From positions 181,590,942-181,654,941 of the forward strand of contig CM022302.1 in the NCBI GenBank assembly GCA_011799875.1: 64,000 nt of DNA, in the 5' to 3' direction. This DNA is from Thinopyrum elongatum (Eukaryota; Streptophyta; Magnoliopsida; Poales; Poaceae). This document shows, one piece after another, positions 33,753 through 45,287 of this stretch; position 1 is the stretch's first letter, and every line of letters begins with the position of its first letter. The notes under the pieces were generated by a model that worked only from the letters and a program-made list of their open reading frames with translations, had not been told where the DNA came from and searched no databases. The translations under genes were made by a program, and so were the position numbers.

Positions 33753-34850
33753 CACTACTTTCAAGAGTGTTCGGTTACCGTGGCATCCGAAGTACCCTTG
33801 AATGATATTATCAATAATAGGGATGCCAGGGGCCATATCGCCAAATGGGCAATAGACCCCCTGCCCTTTGAAATTGTGTACAAACCTCGCTGCACTATTA
33901 AATCTCAGGTGCTAGCTGATTTCCTATCCGAATGGACGGAAGCCGACTTCCCCGGGAATATAGTACATACTCACATTGGACTATGTATTTTGACGGTTCC
34001 AAAATGCTGGCCGGACTGGGGACTGGTGATATCCTCACGTCCCCCATGGGCGACATTATTCGGTACGTGCTACAGATTATGTACATAGACTCCAACAACG
34101 CAGCCGAATACGAAGCCCTGTTGCATGGTCTTCGGATGGCAACCTCAATGGGTGTTCGACGGCTCGAGGTGAGGGGAGATTCCAACCTCGCCATCTCCCA
34201 AGTCAATGGCGAGTTCGACGCCAAGGACCCAAAAATGGCGGCATACTGAAATGTCGTCTTAAGAATATCAGCCCGGTTTGAAGGATTAGAGTTCCACCAC
34301 GTCTCTAGAGACAGTAATCAAGCTGCAGATATCCTCGCCCGCATGGGCGCCAAGCGTGACCTCGTCCCTTTAAACTCCTTTCTGGAGCGGCTTTTTAAGC
34401 CATCCATAGTATGGCAGGGCGGGGATCAGGGTACAACAACCAATGGGCCCGAACAAATCGTTCCTCCGGCCATTGAGCCGGACGACGAAATTATCGGCGG
34501 CTCGACAGTTGAAGAAACCACTTCGGCTCATGAGGTCATGGCCGTAATCGCACCATGGACCAAGCCTTTCCTTGCCTACTTGATATGACAGGAGCTCCAC
34601 AACGATCAGACCAAGGCAGGAAGCATAATCCGGCGCTCTAAAGCCTACAAAGTCCACAGCGGTGTATACCGGAAACAGAGGGGCGGTGATTGTTGGCCGA
34701 GATACATGCTGGCATGGGCAGCCATCACACGGCAGCTCGGGCCCTAGTAAGTAAGGCCTTCCGAGCAGGGTTTTTCTGGCCTACCGCCCGCCAAGACGCC
34801 CGCACTCTAGTCTAACACCGTGTTGGATGCCAGCTATTCGCTAACCAAAG
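33753..34850 (+). pseudogene. Second (archaeal-like) RNase H and linker of the Tat-lineage Gypsy
   Basis: The frame after the stop at 33750 continues with AKWAIDPLPFEIVYKPR and VLADFLSEWTEADFP. From 33932 another frame gives YFDGSKMLAGLG, NNAAEYEALLHGL, RGDSNLAISQVNGEF and SRDSNQAADILARMG, the DEDD-type residues of a second RNase H. A duplicated RNase H is the hallmark of the Tat lineage of Gypsy elements. TGA codons at 34247 and 34586 interrupt it. Confidence 0.85.
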
Positions 34851-35732
34851 CCACATGCCCCCCACGTCTCTCCGAACTATACCAATTACCTGGCCTTTTG
34901 CAGTCTGGGGATTGGACATGGTTGGACCACTTAAAGGGGGAACCAAGAAAAAGAAATACCTACTAGTAATGGTCGACAAGTTCACTAAATGGATTGAAGC
35001 AAAGCCAGTAACCTCAGCAAATCCAGACCAGTTATCGACTTTATATCCGGTGTGGTACACCATTATGGTGTCCCCCACAGTATCATCATGGATAATGGAT
35101 CCAATTTCACGGCCCAGGAAGTCAAAGACTGGTACGCTACCATGGGCATCAAGCTCGATTATGCTTCAGTGTACCACCCACAAACCAACGGACAAGTGGA
35201 GAGGGAAAACGGACTGATCATGAACGGCATTAAGCATCGCTTAGTCCGTTGCTTGAAACAATCTGACTGTCACTGGGTGGAGGAGCTCGACTCCGTGCTT
35301 TGGGGACTCCGCACTACCCCCAACCGATCAATGGGATACACACCCTTTTTCATGGTGTACGGCGCAGAGGCAGTCCTACCTTGTGACATTATTCACGATG
35401 CACCTCGAGTGCACATGTATGAGGAAAAGGAGGCCGAGCTGGATCGGCAGGATGACCTAGACGCCTTGGAAGAGGAACGGGACATCGCTCGCGCTCATTC
35501 TACATTCTATCAGCAGTAGGCCCGACGTTACCAGAGTAGGGAAGTTCGGGCAAAGGCATACAACGTCGGAGAAGTCGTCCTCCGCCTCCCTAAGAAGCAA
35601 AAGAACAAGCTCTCGCCTAAATGGGAGGGCCCTTTCATAATTGATGAAGTTTTAGCAGGAGGAGCGTACCACATTCGCAACCCGGCCGATGACCGCCTTG
35701 AACCAAACCCCCGGAACGCAGCCCGGCTCTGA
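34851..35732 (+). pseudogene. Gypsy integrase
   Basis: WGLDMVGPLKGGTKKKKYLL gives the first catalytic Asp, IIMDNGSNFTAQEV the second, and HPQTNGQVERENGLI the Glu of the D-D-E triad. A frame change lies near 35040, where STLYP and HHYGVP meet, and TAG at 35517 follows FYQQ. The C-terminal part (VVLRLPKKQKNKLSPKWEGP) is a chromatin-contacting tail typical of Gypsy integrases. Ends at TGA 35730. 35733-36599 is non-coding. Confidence 0.9.
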
Positions 35733-36599
35733 CGCTTCTATAGCTAAGCGTGCCCACATCAGTCCACTACCCCTTTCCTCATTGTAGAATCCTTTTCCTT
35801 TTTTTTCTGGATCATTAGCATCTACCGGGCTCCGTTCGGATAAACCGAATCCTGTTTAGGCCCTCTTAATTGTACATCTTCAAATGTAACACCCAGATTT
35901 TACCTGGGGGCTCCTTTAAAGCATCCAATACATATATTTCTGTGCGTGTGATCATTTCTGTTGCATCCGCACTCTCTCAAAATACCTTTTCAGCCATCAT
36001 ATGCACTAATTTGACGTAGGTTTTTGCCAAGCTAGGTTGCCTGGCTCCTGTGCTTACCTCCTACGTTCTCGATTGTTCGGCTAGGGGGTAAAGGGAGCAC
36101 CTCTGCGATTGTTACGACCGGGTCAGCCGTGTACGTACCTCAGACGGGTGAAGCCGAAAGCTAGCATTCTTGAGAACACAATGGGTCGGCCATGAGGGAA
36201 ATTATAAAACATCTTGGTGTTCATCACCAACACTTGTGGATTCGGCCCGTACACCAATCATTGGCATACTTCGGGCATCCACCTATAAAACGTCTGTACT
36301 TGATATGACGAACCTGAAGAAAGGAACCCATCGAGGAACTATTTTCTTCAGAAGATTTTTCTTACGTTACGCAGTAATATAACATAACTCTCCGCACGTG
36401 TTTTTGTCTGTTCGCACCTCAAAGCCGGATTGCCTGGTTACTGGAACTGATTTCCTGTTTAAATCAGGTCACATAGTACGGAACACTCCCCGATCACTTG
36501 TCGGGGAGGCAGAAGCCGATGGCCGGTTACGACAAACCTTTTACAGTTCGGATCGAGAACGTTCGATGTAAAGTACATAGTTACATAGAATCAAACACA

Positions 36600-39419
36600 T
36601 CACTCTTTGTCCACATTATCTATTATGCTATCTAAAGCACAAGCCTGTTGAGAGAACTGAGCTACGGGCATCACTTGGTCATACACCAAATTAAGGGGTA
36701 TTTCTGGCCCATCCGGCCCTACAGGTCCAACACGAGCCATGTCCTCTGGCTCGACTTTCCTGAACCGGGTGTTCACCATGGCCCATGCTTCTCGCGCCCC
36801 CTCCCGACAGGATGATATTTTCCAAACTTCGAGGTGTCATCGAGCTCCCATAAAATGATTTGCCAGTTCAGCCATATCGTCCTGCGCCGTTTCGGTCGGC
36901 CATAATGCCTTCACCATGTTCTTCATAACCTTTCGTGCTTTCTCATGAACCACAGACAATACCTTCAGCACGTTCTGGCCAAAGGACTGGACCTCCTCTT
37001 CGGGCCGGCCAGTTAGGAGACCTGGCATCAAAAGCATGGCATATCTATTACATTCAAGCACGGAACAAGTCTATACTTATCCAATGCTCACGGACAAACT
37101 TACTGAACATGCCGCTTCTCAAGCTCTAGTTTTCTCCGTGGACTTGTGCCAATTGAGTCTTTAGACTCTCCAGTTCTTCGGCCTGTTGCCGATTCTCCAT
37201 CTTCAGTTTGTTGGTTTCCTCCTGGCTTCGTTTCAAAACCCAAAGACCGGCTTGATGCTGTGATTCTGCATACCACTGAGTTTCTTTGGCAGCCTTCAGG
37301 TCCTTTTGAAGTTAACCTATGGACTCAGATGCTATAAAGATGGCCCATGTTAAACAAAGCACGATGGCATAAAACATGCAAATTTAGAGCTTTCCCTCAC
37401 CATGGGCCTCACTGGTGAACTTCTTCACAGCCTCCAATACGGCTTCCTTATCAGCCAATCATGTTCGGTTTAGCTCCAGGTCCTCGCACAATTTTTTATT
37501 ATGGTCCTTCAAGGACTGCAGCAAATGATACACATTTGAAAGACCCTTAACTCAACCATCCCGCCCGATTCAAGGCTCGGGGGCTACTGGGTTAGTGTTC
37601 ACATTTGGCTGTTAAAAATCATTTTTACCTGCATATTGGTAGATAGGAGATTGGCAATTCCTTCAAGACCTGTTCGGGCCGCCCCGAGATATGCGTCGAC
37701 CAAATTAAAGGCATTGAATTCTTGGTCGGTAAAGGCAGCTTGGCGGAGGGCTTCCTTCCGTCGCCGGTGATTCATCACACTCTCCACTTTGGAAGTGGTA
37801 ACCGAAACATCCTCCGGATCTTCTATAGGATGGTGTGTTGAGGGATCCCCTGCATTAACTTCTGTCCGCACTGAAGGTCTTCGGCCACTACCGGACACTC
37901 CCTTGATGTTTTCGGATGGTTGAGGTGGCACCTTCTTCCTGCTGGATTAAATATTAGTGGGGCCCCATACAGACAAGGCTAATAATGAACTAATAGCAAT
38001 TTTAAAAAGCATCCCACCTTTTTTCCGAAGACGCGATCGGCGTAGTCGCTTTTCGCTTAGAGGCTCCTTCGCTAACCGGAATGGATGCCGCCTCCGTTGG
38101 TGTTCGGCGTGAGGTGCGGCGACCCTTGGGAGTAGAGGTTAGCGTAGCTGGAGCAGCATGGGGCGAATGCCTTGTTGGAAAGGAGGCCTTCTTGCTACTT
38201 ACAACGGAGGAGGGGAGAAGCCTAGGGTGGTCGGCTGTGATAGCCACCTTGGAACCATCAAGTCTTTCTTGAAAGAAAACCCCGTCCTCAAAGTCAATCG
38301 ATATCTCCGGGTCCTCGTGGAAGCCTGGGTCGTCATCACAGGAATAATCCTCCGGTTGAGGAGTGGGGCAGCTGATACCTTCCACTTGGCGCCTCTGGCT
38401 CTGTTCGAAAAAATGGTTGAATTGATCAGTATTCGGGTGTGAAATCCGAGCTGTGTACACAGTTTTTAACTTACCCATTCGATGGGGCTGTAGCTTGAGT
38501 AGCCTTTCCAATTTCTCGGGTGGGCAAACTCTTCTTCTTCGCCTTTGAAAAGATCCGCCAAAATGGCAGCCATTGCGGTTTCATTGTTCGGCCCTTGTCA
38601 CTTATAGCGGGATGCGTCACTCATCCCGTTGTATCGCCATAGGGGATGCATCCTCTATTGAAGGGGTTGCACGCATCGGTCGATCGTGGCGGCCATTACG
38701 TCTACCATGGTCAGCCCGCCGTGAGATAGCACCCTTATCTTGACAGCTAAGCACCGCACCTCGGTGGACTCTTCTTGGGAGTGGCTTTTGGGCTGCCAGT
38801 TGAGTCGCTTCTTCAGCGGGGCGTCTGAATACATCGGCAAGCCTCTCCGGACAGGCTCAAACAAGGGAACATCTTCAATATAAAACCATTCCAAGGACCA
38901 TTCTTCAGAATCTTTCTTTGGGGTCCCAATGGGATATCCGGTGCCGGCTATACGGCACACTTCAGCTCCACCTACTTCAAGAATTGACCCCTCGTGGAAG
39001 CGGGGGACGAGGCAGAAATATTTTCTCCATAGCTCGAAATGGGCTTCGCAGCCTAGGAACATCTCGCAGAGAGCAATAAAGCCAGAAATACGTAGAATTG
39101 ATCCTGGGATGAGGTTGTGGAGTTGGATCCCGTAAAACTCTAGTAAACCCCTTAAGAAAGGGTGAATGGGGAATCCTAGACCTCTTAGAAGGAAGGATAC
39201 AAAACATACCCTCTCGTCCTTATTTGGATTGGGAAAGTTCTCTGGGAAGGCGTCGCCACCGGCCGAGGTCAGCCCAGTGCGGACGGGTACAAGATCTATG
39301 GCAGGGAGATACCCTTGCCACTGGAGGTCGCATAGCTGAAGCCGTGAGACGGAGCAACTGGGCCAATCGCCCGGGAGTTGGTCGTGGGGGCGCGAGGATG
39401 AACCAGGGGCGTCAGCCAT
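36600..39419 (-). pseudogene. Antisense 'putative gypsy type transposon' gene between pol and 3' LTR
   Basis: On the minus strand ATG 39419 starts a 254-residue frame with FLLRGLGFPIHPFLRGLLE, LCEMFLGCEAHFELWRKYFC and VGGAEVCRIAGTGYP, the domain annotated as 'putative gypsy type transposon'. Further blocks follow: Ser/Thr-rich linker (38511-38002), helical segment FTDQEFNAFNLVDAYLGAAR (37931-37600), and C-terminal pieces at 37061-36837 and 36830-36600 (EVWKISSCREGAREAWAMV) ending in TGA at 36602. Introns probably separate the blocks. A TGA near 36835 lies in frame. Role unknown; antisense genes here are characteristic of several Tat elements. Confidence 0.7.
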
Positions 39420-39765
39420 GTCGCTTGAGGATTTTCTTCTGAGCGAGATTGGATTTCTTGTTTTGGGGTGATGAACAACACGATGCGCCTTTGGCCTATT
39501 TGATGGTCAAGCTTCTGGCCCTTGGTGGGTGTTTTTGTAAAAGACACGGGGCTGCTCGCCTACTGACGGATGCACAGAAATCGAGGGTCACCCTAGAAAA
39601 AGTTAATGGTGAGGGTCCGCCTCGATTGAAGTCATTGGTGGCCGAACTATTAAAACCAGCCAAATAAGAAAATGGGGAACTCGCCTCGCAAGCCGAAGAC
39701 TTTACAGAACCATGGGGCGATCAATGGTGGAGAGCTCTGACATTGAAGGCTAGTTCGGGTGCTAC

Positions 39766-40217
39766 TAAGGAAGTCCTGGACTAGGGGGTCCTCGGGAGGC
39801 CGGCCTATCTCTCATGGAACGAACTGCAGGGCCGCACCGTATCCGGACCGAAGACATTTTGAGCCTTGGAGTGCACCCCAAGTCAAGATGGAAGATCCGA
39901 TGTTTCCTTCATGTAACCGACTATCTGTAAACCCTAGTACCCCTGGTGTCTATATAAACCAGGGGGCTTGGTCCGTAGAGGCTAGAAGAACAAACACCAT
40001 CCTACTAGCTAGGGTTTAGTTCGTCTGATCTCGTGGTAGATCTACTCTGTAACCCCCTTATACACAAGCAATATAATCAAGCAGGACATAGGGTTTTACC
40101 TCTTAGAGAGGGCCCGAACCTGGGTAAACATCGTGTCCCATGTCCACTGTTCCCCATCGATCCAAGGTCCACAGTTCGGGACCCCCTGCCCTAGATCCGC
40201 CGGTTTTGACACTGACA
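39766..40217 (+). repeat. 3' LTR of the Gypsy element
   Basis: Same length (452 bp) as the 5' LTR. It starts TAAGGAAGTCCTGG (first G changed to A) and ends TTGACACTGACA. Confidence 0.9.
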
Positions 40218-41010
40218 CTACCCAATACCAGCTCTTGGAAAATCCATCATGTCCACAGATTATTCAGGATAGGTGCTGATCAATCCAAGTAAGAAGAGTA
40301 TCTTCATACCTCCTTTTAATCTTGTGGCTTAGAAGTGAAAGATCTGCATACATTTGCCTTTTCCCTGAGAGAATAGAGGGTGTCAATGCCTTGAAGATTT
40401 TGGAGTTCCTCTGAATCTAGATGTTCCAGTAGACCATGATGGTAGTTCCTAGGCAATATTAGCATGCAGTTTTGGAACAATCAGATAGATCTCATCCATG
40501 ACAGAAATACCTCTCTGTACCTATTAGTGGTGATGTTGTCCCAGCAATGTTTAGAAGAAGGGCAATCCCAAAAATGGTTAAGAGCAGTTTCTTCTGCCCG
40601 TGTTACAAAGAGCACAACTATAGGAGGGTAGGAAGGACTTTCTCTGAAGCAGATTTCCTGTGTTAACTCTATCATGTAAGAGCATCCAGAAGAAGAACTT
40701 GTATCTAAGCATGGAGGCATTCTTCCACATGTGTTTAAATAAAGGAGCAGCAGTCTCTTCTTCGAAGTACCAAGAATACAACTTAATGGATGAGAAATTT
40801 GTGTTACTCCAGGGGTAAGTCCACTTGTCATGAGTATCAGAAAGCTGGGTATCTTCAGTAGTCCTTGTAGCTCCTGAAATTGCTGATAAGCTTGTGAAAA
40901 CGGGGGAGTGTGGAAGTGAGAAACAGGGTCTTGAGCTGTGAGAAAATCTTAACAATTATTTTCTCATTAACAGAGAAGGAGCATAGCTCAAGGTATTTAT
41001 CTTTAACATA
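40218..41010 (-). pseudogene. LINE (non-LTR) fragment with zf-RVT domain
   Basis: On the minus strand two overlapping frames give MWKNASMLRYKFFFWMLLHD, RVNTGNLLQRKSF, SYSCALCNT and ETALNHFWDCPSSKHCW, the zinc-binding 'zf-RVT' region that follows the reverse transcriptase in L1-type elements. It is frameshifted near 40590. The Gypsy at 28095-40217 is inserted in it; the remaining 3' tail is at about 28000-28094. Confidence 0.75.
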
Positions 41011-41075
41011 AGCCTATTTGAAGGCTTACGTTTTGTCTTGAATGCTTGAATTTCACTTGGTATTCGAAACTGCGT

Positions 41076-41309
41076 TTAGGACATATGACTCCTTTGTCGT
41101 GGATCAGTTTTGTCCACGCCCTTTCTTGCAACATCTTTAGTTTCTGCTTTGCGGTTGATCTTCTTTGATCTACCAGGCCTTCCATCTAACAGCATGTATC
41201 CCGATTTCAATGCGCCCGACCCATCACTCAGGAGTGCATTCAGAGATAGTGTCATGTATGCTCCCAATAGAAGAATACATGAAATCAGTGCAAGTGCAAA
41301 GAAATGCAT
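41076..41309 (-). CDS. Small ORF with signal-peptide-like N-terminus, unknown
   Basis: The 77-residue frame begins MHFFALALISCILLLGAYMT, a hydrophobic stretch like a secretion signal, then a basic tail (GRSKKINRKAETKDVARKG). It could be a small secreted peptide or a chance ORF next to the LINE. No family recognised, and a splice into the KRSFEYQVKFK reading at about 41060 is possible. Confidence 0.25.
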   Translation of the reverse strand: MHFFALALISCILLLGAYMTLSLNALLSDGSGALKSGYMLLDGRPGRSKKINRKAETKDVARKGVDKTDPRQRSHMS

Positions 41310-41360
41310 GAGAGATCAAAAACTTTATACATGAAATGGTAGATGACTTCAAATTACTAA

Positions 41361-42544
41361 GAGCATCTACAGCCGGACTTGGCAAATCCGGCCCCTCAAA
41401 CGCCCGTGGACGCGCCCGGGCGTGTTCGCGGGCACTGACCGAGCATGCCTCAAATTTTCACAGTTGCAGCCGGACATCTCATACTAGATTCTCAAATCCA
41501 TACAAAAGACATGCAAACTAAAAGAAACCTACGTACTACGTCGATCACCTAGCTACTCGTCGTCGGAGATGTCGACGATCTCCGTGCCCGGCTCAGGCAG
41601 CATGGGCGGCAGCTGCAGCTCCGGCTCCTCCGGCGCCTCCGGCGCCTCCACTCCGGCCTCCTCCGCCTCTATCTCCACATCGAGTTCGGCGAAGAGCGCG
41701 CCAGACTCCGCCTGCTCCCGCCGGAGGAACGATCGGTTGGCCTCCACATAAGCCTCATCCTGGATAGACTCCAGGATGGCCTGCTGCTCCGCCATCTCGT
41801 CGGACTGGGCGACGGCGAACTCTGCCTCCGCCTACTCCATGTTGAAGCCCGATAGCTGCTGCTCCGCCTCCCTCGCCTCGATCAGAGCCATCTCCTCCTC
41901 CTCCTCTTCCCCCGACTGCTCCTCATCCTCCTCCGGCTCCGGCGAGTCCGGAGGAAGCCCGACAGCGACGCGGGCGGCGCACGCGGCTTGCCTCGCCCGG
42001 ATCTCCTGCTGGATCTCGGTGCGGCACTCCGGCATCAGCATGGCGTAGTAGACGATCTTGCTCCGGACCATGGCAGAGTGCCGGAGCGTGGGCGGAGCGT
42101 CGGACCATGGGCAAAGCGCTGGAGCGGGAGAGGGAGGAGGTGGAGGGGCTCGGACTGGCGGCGCGGAGAGGGGGGAGGTGGATGCGTTAGGGTTGCGGGA
42201 TGCCGGTTGGCTTAAATAGCCGGATTCGGTCTTGGGCGGCGAGTCGGAGCGACACCACGAGGCGTTCACACCGCGGCGATGGACGCGGCGTCCGTTGGAC
42301 CGCCGGGTTTCCGGGTGTTTCCCCGTGGGACCCCTTCGTTAGTTCGACGTGGCGGGCGTGCCCGGCGCGCCCGGGCGCTCCCATATCCGCCCCATATTCG
42401 GGCTGGATATGGGGGTGCTGGTCAGCCCGGACGTTTGAGACTCGTTTGAGGCGTCCGTCTGAGTCGAAAAAACATGACTGGTCAGTGACTTGTGGCCCGT
42501 CCGAGCGTATGAGGCGGGTTTGAGGCGCCCGTCTGTAGATGCTC
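41361..42544. mobile_element. PIF-Harbinger-type element with TAA duplication, 1184 bp
   Basis: Ends GAGCATCTACAGCCGG and, on the other strand, GAGCATCTACAGACGGG, flanked by TAA at 41358-41360 and 42545-42547. A family-specific GAGGCGCCCGTCTG/CCTCAAACGCCCG motif recurs near both ends. It carries one ORF on the minus strand but no transposase or Myb-like partner. Confidence 0.85.
41553..42071 (-). CDS. Acidic protein encoded in the Harbinger element, one stop
   Basis: The likely start MVRSKIVYYAMLMPECRTE (42071) follows a C-rich leader; an in-frame ATG 66 codons earlier (42269) is also possible. The body has EPEEDEEQSGEEEEEE, a helical stretch EQQAILESIQDEAYVEANR, and ends PEPGTEIVDISDDE at 41553. 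One TAG at 41834-41832 interrupts it (glutamine-like context). Strongly acidic with predicted helices; function unknown. Since it fits between the TIRs with its own promoter-like leader, it seems to be part of the element, not chance capture. Confidence 0.5.
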
Positions 42545-42844
42545 TAAGTTGCCAAGTTAGCTTTACAGAATGAGGTGAAAGTTTAGACCAGCATAGCAAT
42601 AATCTTGCCCGGTACAAGCAAAGGGAATTTAGAGACTTATTAGTAGTTAACTTTCTCAAATATAAGATGTTCTAACTTTTTGTGAATCGGATGTATATGG
42701 AAATAGACTTATCATAAAATATCATCGATAACCTATGATTATAGATGTTTGTCCGGCCCAAAGTTAGCATTACTATTCTTTACGTACAACTTCTGCAAAA
42801 AAATGTAAGCAAATGAGATCAGCCAAAGCCAATGTTGTTCTTTA

Positions 42845-43062
42845 CTACATCCGTCCTGGTTTATTGGTCCCCTTCGTATTTTGTGCTAAATTTTGACCTT
42901 AGGTTTAACTAACAAAATGTTAATGCATGTAACTAAAATACTATCATTGGAAACTATGTTTAAATAATTTTTGGTGACATGTATTACTATTTTCTCAGTT
43001 AAATTTATGGTCAAAATTTGGCACAAAATATTAAGGGGACCAATAAACCAGAACGGAGGTAG
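42845..43062. mobile_element. Stowaway-like MITE, complete
   Basis: Termini CTACATCCGTCCTGG and the complement of CCAGAACGGAGGTAG, flanked by TA at 42843-42844 and 43063-43064. Same family as 5588-5822. 43063-43628 holds no gene. Confidence 0.85.
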
Positions 43063-43628
43063 TATGACGTGAGGCACACTGTGATAGGTTTGTTGCAACA
43101 CAAAGCTCGAGAGGAGATTTGTAGCATGTATGGTCGTGACTCACACCTTTTGGGACATCGTGGACCGCCCATCTGGCTCGTAATTCAGAAAGACGGAAAG
43201 GTCATGTGCATGACTTAATTAGCCTGAGAGCAAGCATAATAGGATGACATATGAGGGATATAAGAGATTCCTCATCAGATTTTTGCCTATTTGAAGGTGA
43301 AAGAAGAGGAGAGAGAGAGAAGAAGCGGGTTGTAGACTTACAGCCGACTTTAGCATGAGCTCCAACATCCTTTGTGAGACAAGAATGTGTGTCATATATT
43401 AATGACATATCATATGACAACTATCGTATGAGTGGGCTATTAGGTTGACTATACATGATGTGGGAACTCCATATAGCCAATTGTTGTCTATGTTATTAAC
43501 ATTGCTCTTAATTACTTTTTTTGGGAGAGGGGGGTGGGGGTGTCCATGAATGCATGCTTTTGTCAGATTACATACTTGACTGATTCCACCTCCCATGCTT
43601 TTTATTTAATATTAATTATATATATTAT

Positions 43629-44025
43629 ATCTTTTGAACCAAAAATCCAATTTATATTTTGTTTGCATTTGTTTTGCTTGCGACGAGGACTTTGAAACAA
43701 AAACACTCAACTTTTGGTTAAAAATGGAGTCCCTGTACCTGGTGAACTTGCTAAAACTTGACAACAACTTAATCCTAAACCCAATACTCCAAAACTAAAA
43801 TATTACCAACTAAACCTAAAACGTAAAGAAGAACTTAAAACTTGGTAAAACTTCATTAAACTTAACAAAAATATATTATGGATTCTAATTTTTCATATTC
43901 GCAATTTAATATAGTCTTAAAAACTTGTCAAAATATATTCAATAGTGGTCTTGTCTGAAAGTCCTCGCCACGAGAAACACAAATATGCAAACAAAACATA
44001 AATTGAACTTTCAATTCAAAAGATG
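43629..44025. repeat. Foldback-type element with about 78-bp inverted arms
   Basis: Arm 43629-43706 (CTTTTGAACC...GACGAGGACTTTGAAAC) pairs imperfectly with 43947-44025 (GAAAGTCCTCGCCACGAG...TTCAAAAGATG). Between them are many AAACTTGG/CCTAAAC motifs. No target duplication found. Confidence 0.6.
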
Positions 44026-44099
44026 TCATGGATATAAAGCTGAAAGTCAAAAGAAAAAACATAGGAGATGAGGTGGATGAAACATGCCAAAACCATCCA

Positions 44100-44320
44100 T
44101 GCGTAGCGACCTGTTGGTGCTCTCCTTGTTAGCGTCCTGTCTTCCCTTGCCGCCAGTAGGTAGTGAGCCTGTGTGCTGTCAAGTCGTGTTATTGCTGCTG
44201 TGTCAGCTCTTAAACTGTTAAGTTTGGTTCTTGTACTTTGCCTCTGTGTGGCTCTTTTCTGCTTGTCTAGATTGTTGTCTGTTGTTTATTGGCTTTATTT
44301 ATAAAATCGGACATATGTCT
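44100..44320 (+). mobile_element. Possible LINE 3' end
   Basis: T/G-rich sequence ending TGTTTATTGGCTTTATTTATAAAATCGG resembles the 3' untranslated ends of grass L1 LINEs. No coding part or target duplication seen. 44330-44968 holds no supported gene. Confidence 0.3.
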
Positions 44321-45287
44321 TTTATTAAAAACAATGACCTTCATGGTAATCGAGGGCTCAAAACTACGTAGAGGATCAACCCATTTTTCTGAACCACAAG
44401 ATAATTCTGCGGCCCACAAAATGTGTTCGTTGCCATTACGTGCCCCTGCAAAATTCGCCACGAAGCTCCACAGATCAGCAGCAGCTTGGTGCGGTAAAAT
44501 GTTGCCTACGAGTGTGGCATTTCCGGCCAAAATTGACCCGTTGAAAACTTGAAATCGCGCGCACGGCTCCTTGCCTAGGAAGAACCCGCGACGTCACTCT
44601 ATCTGGTACAAATTAGTCCACTGCCAAGCAGGGTTGATTGACCACATCCGCTAAGTAATTGCACTCCCTGTGCATTTCACTCGAATAAAAAACATTTTCG
44701 TTTATTCTAAAAAACATTTTCATTTGGTCATGCCATGTTTAAGTGATTTTGCTGCTGTGTTCAACTTTTCTTCGTGCTGATTATATTAAACTGAATAAAA
44801 TGACATTATATCCATACCACTGCGAAACACATATATTTAACTTTATATTATTTTAGTGTCTTAAGTAACTGGTTTTACATAGATGCGAGTCCTAAATACA
44901 GAGCACTCTATTGCTGGAGGCTTCATTTTATATTCTAATCCATGCTAAACTTATACTTTGGAATGTAGGGTCTGTCGCAATTGGTTTTAATGTTACATAT
45001 GCCAGAGAATTTGCCACCTTGGTGCATGCTGCTAATGGTCCTATAACAAGCCCCGTACTTCTCCTCTCCCTCACCCACACGTGCACACACACACACACTA
45101 TTCTTTAAACATATAGACATGTTTGTGGATGAACTACGAGCTTGATATGTTATATCTTTTTTCAATCCAGGCTGATGCACCATTGCCTCACTTATCAATA
45201 TACATAGAGAATATGCACAGAGGAATGCATGGGAGTGATACCGGTGCATTTGATGTTAAAGGAAGGTAATTAATACCACGTGCTATT

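Larger units (their letters stand above)
28095..40217 (+). mobile_element. Tat-lineage (Fatima-like) Gypsy retrotransposon, complete, 12.1 kb
   Basis: Two 452-bp LTRs bound gag, protease, reverse transcriptase, RNase H, a second RNase H, integrase and an antisense gene. Flanks CTACT (28090-28094) and CTACC (40218-40222) are a 5-bp target duplication with one mismatch. The element carries a 1.6-kb insertion at 29277-30874. Several frameshifts and stops make it defective. By eye the two LTRs differ at roughly 20-odd of 452 positions, so insertion is not recent. Confidence 0.9.
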
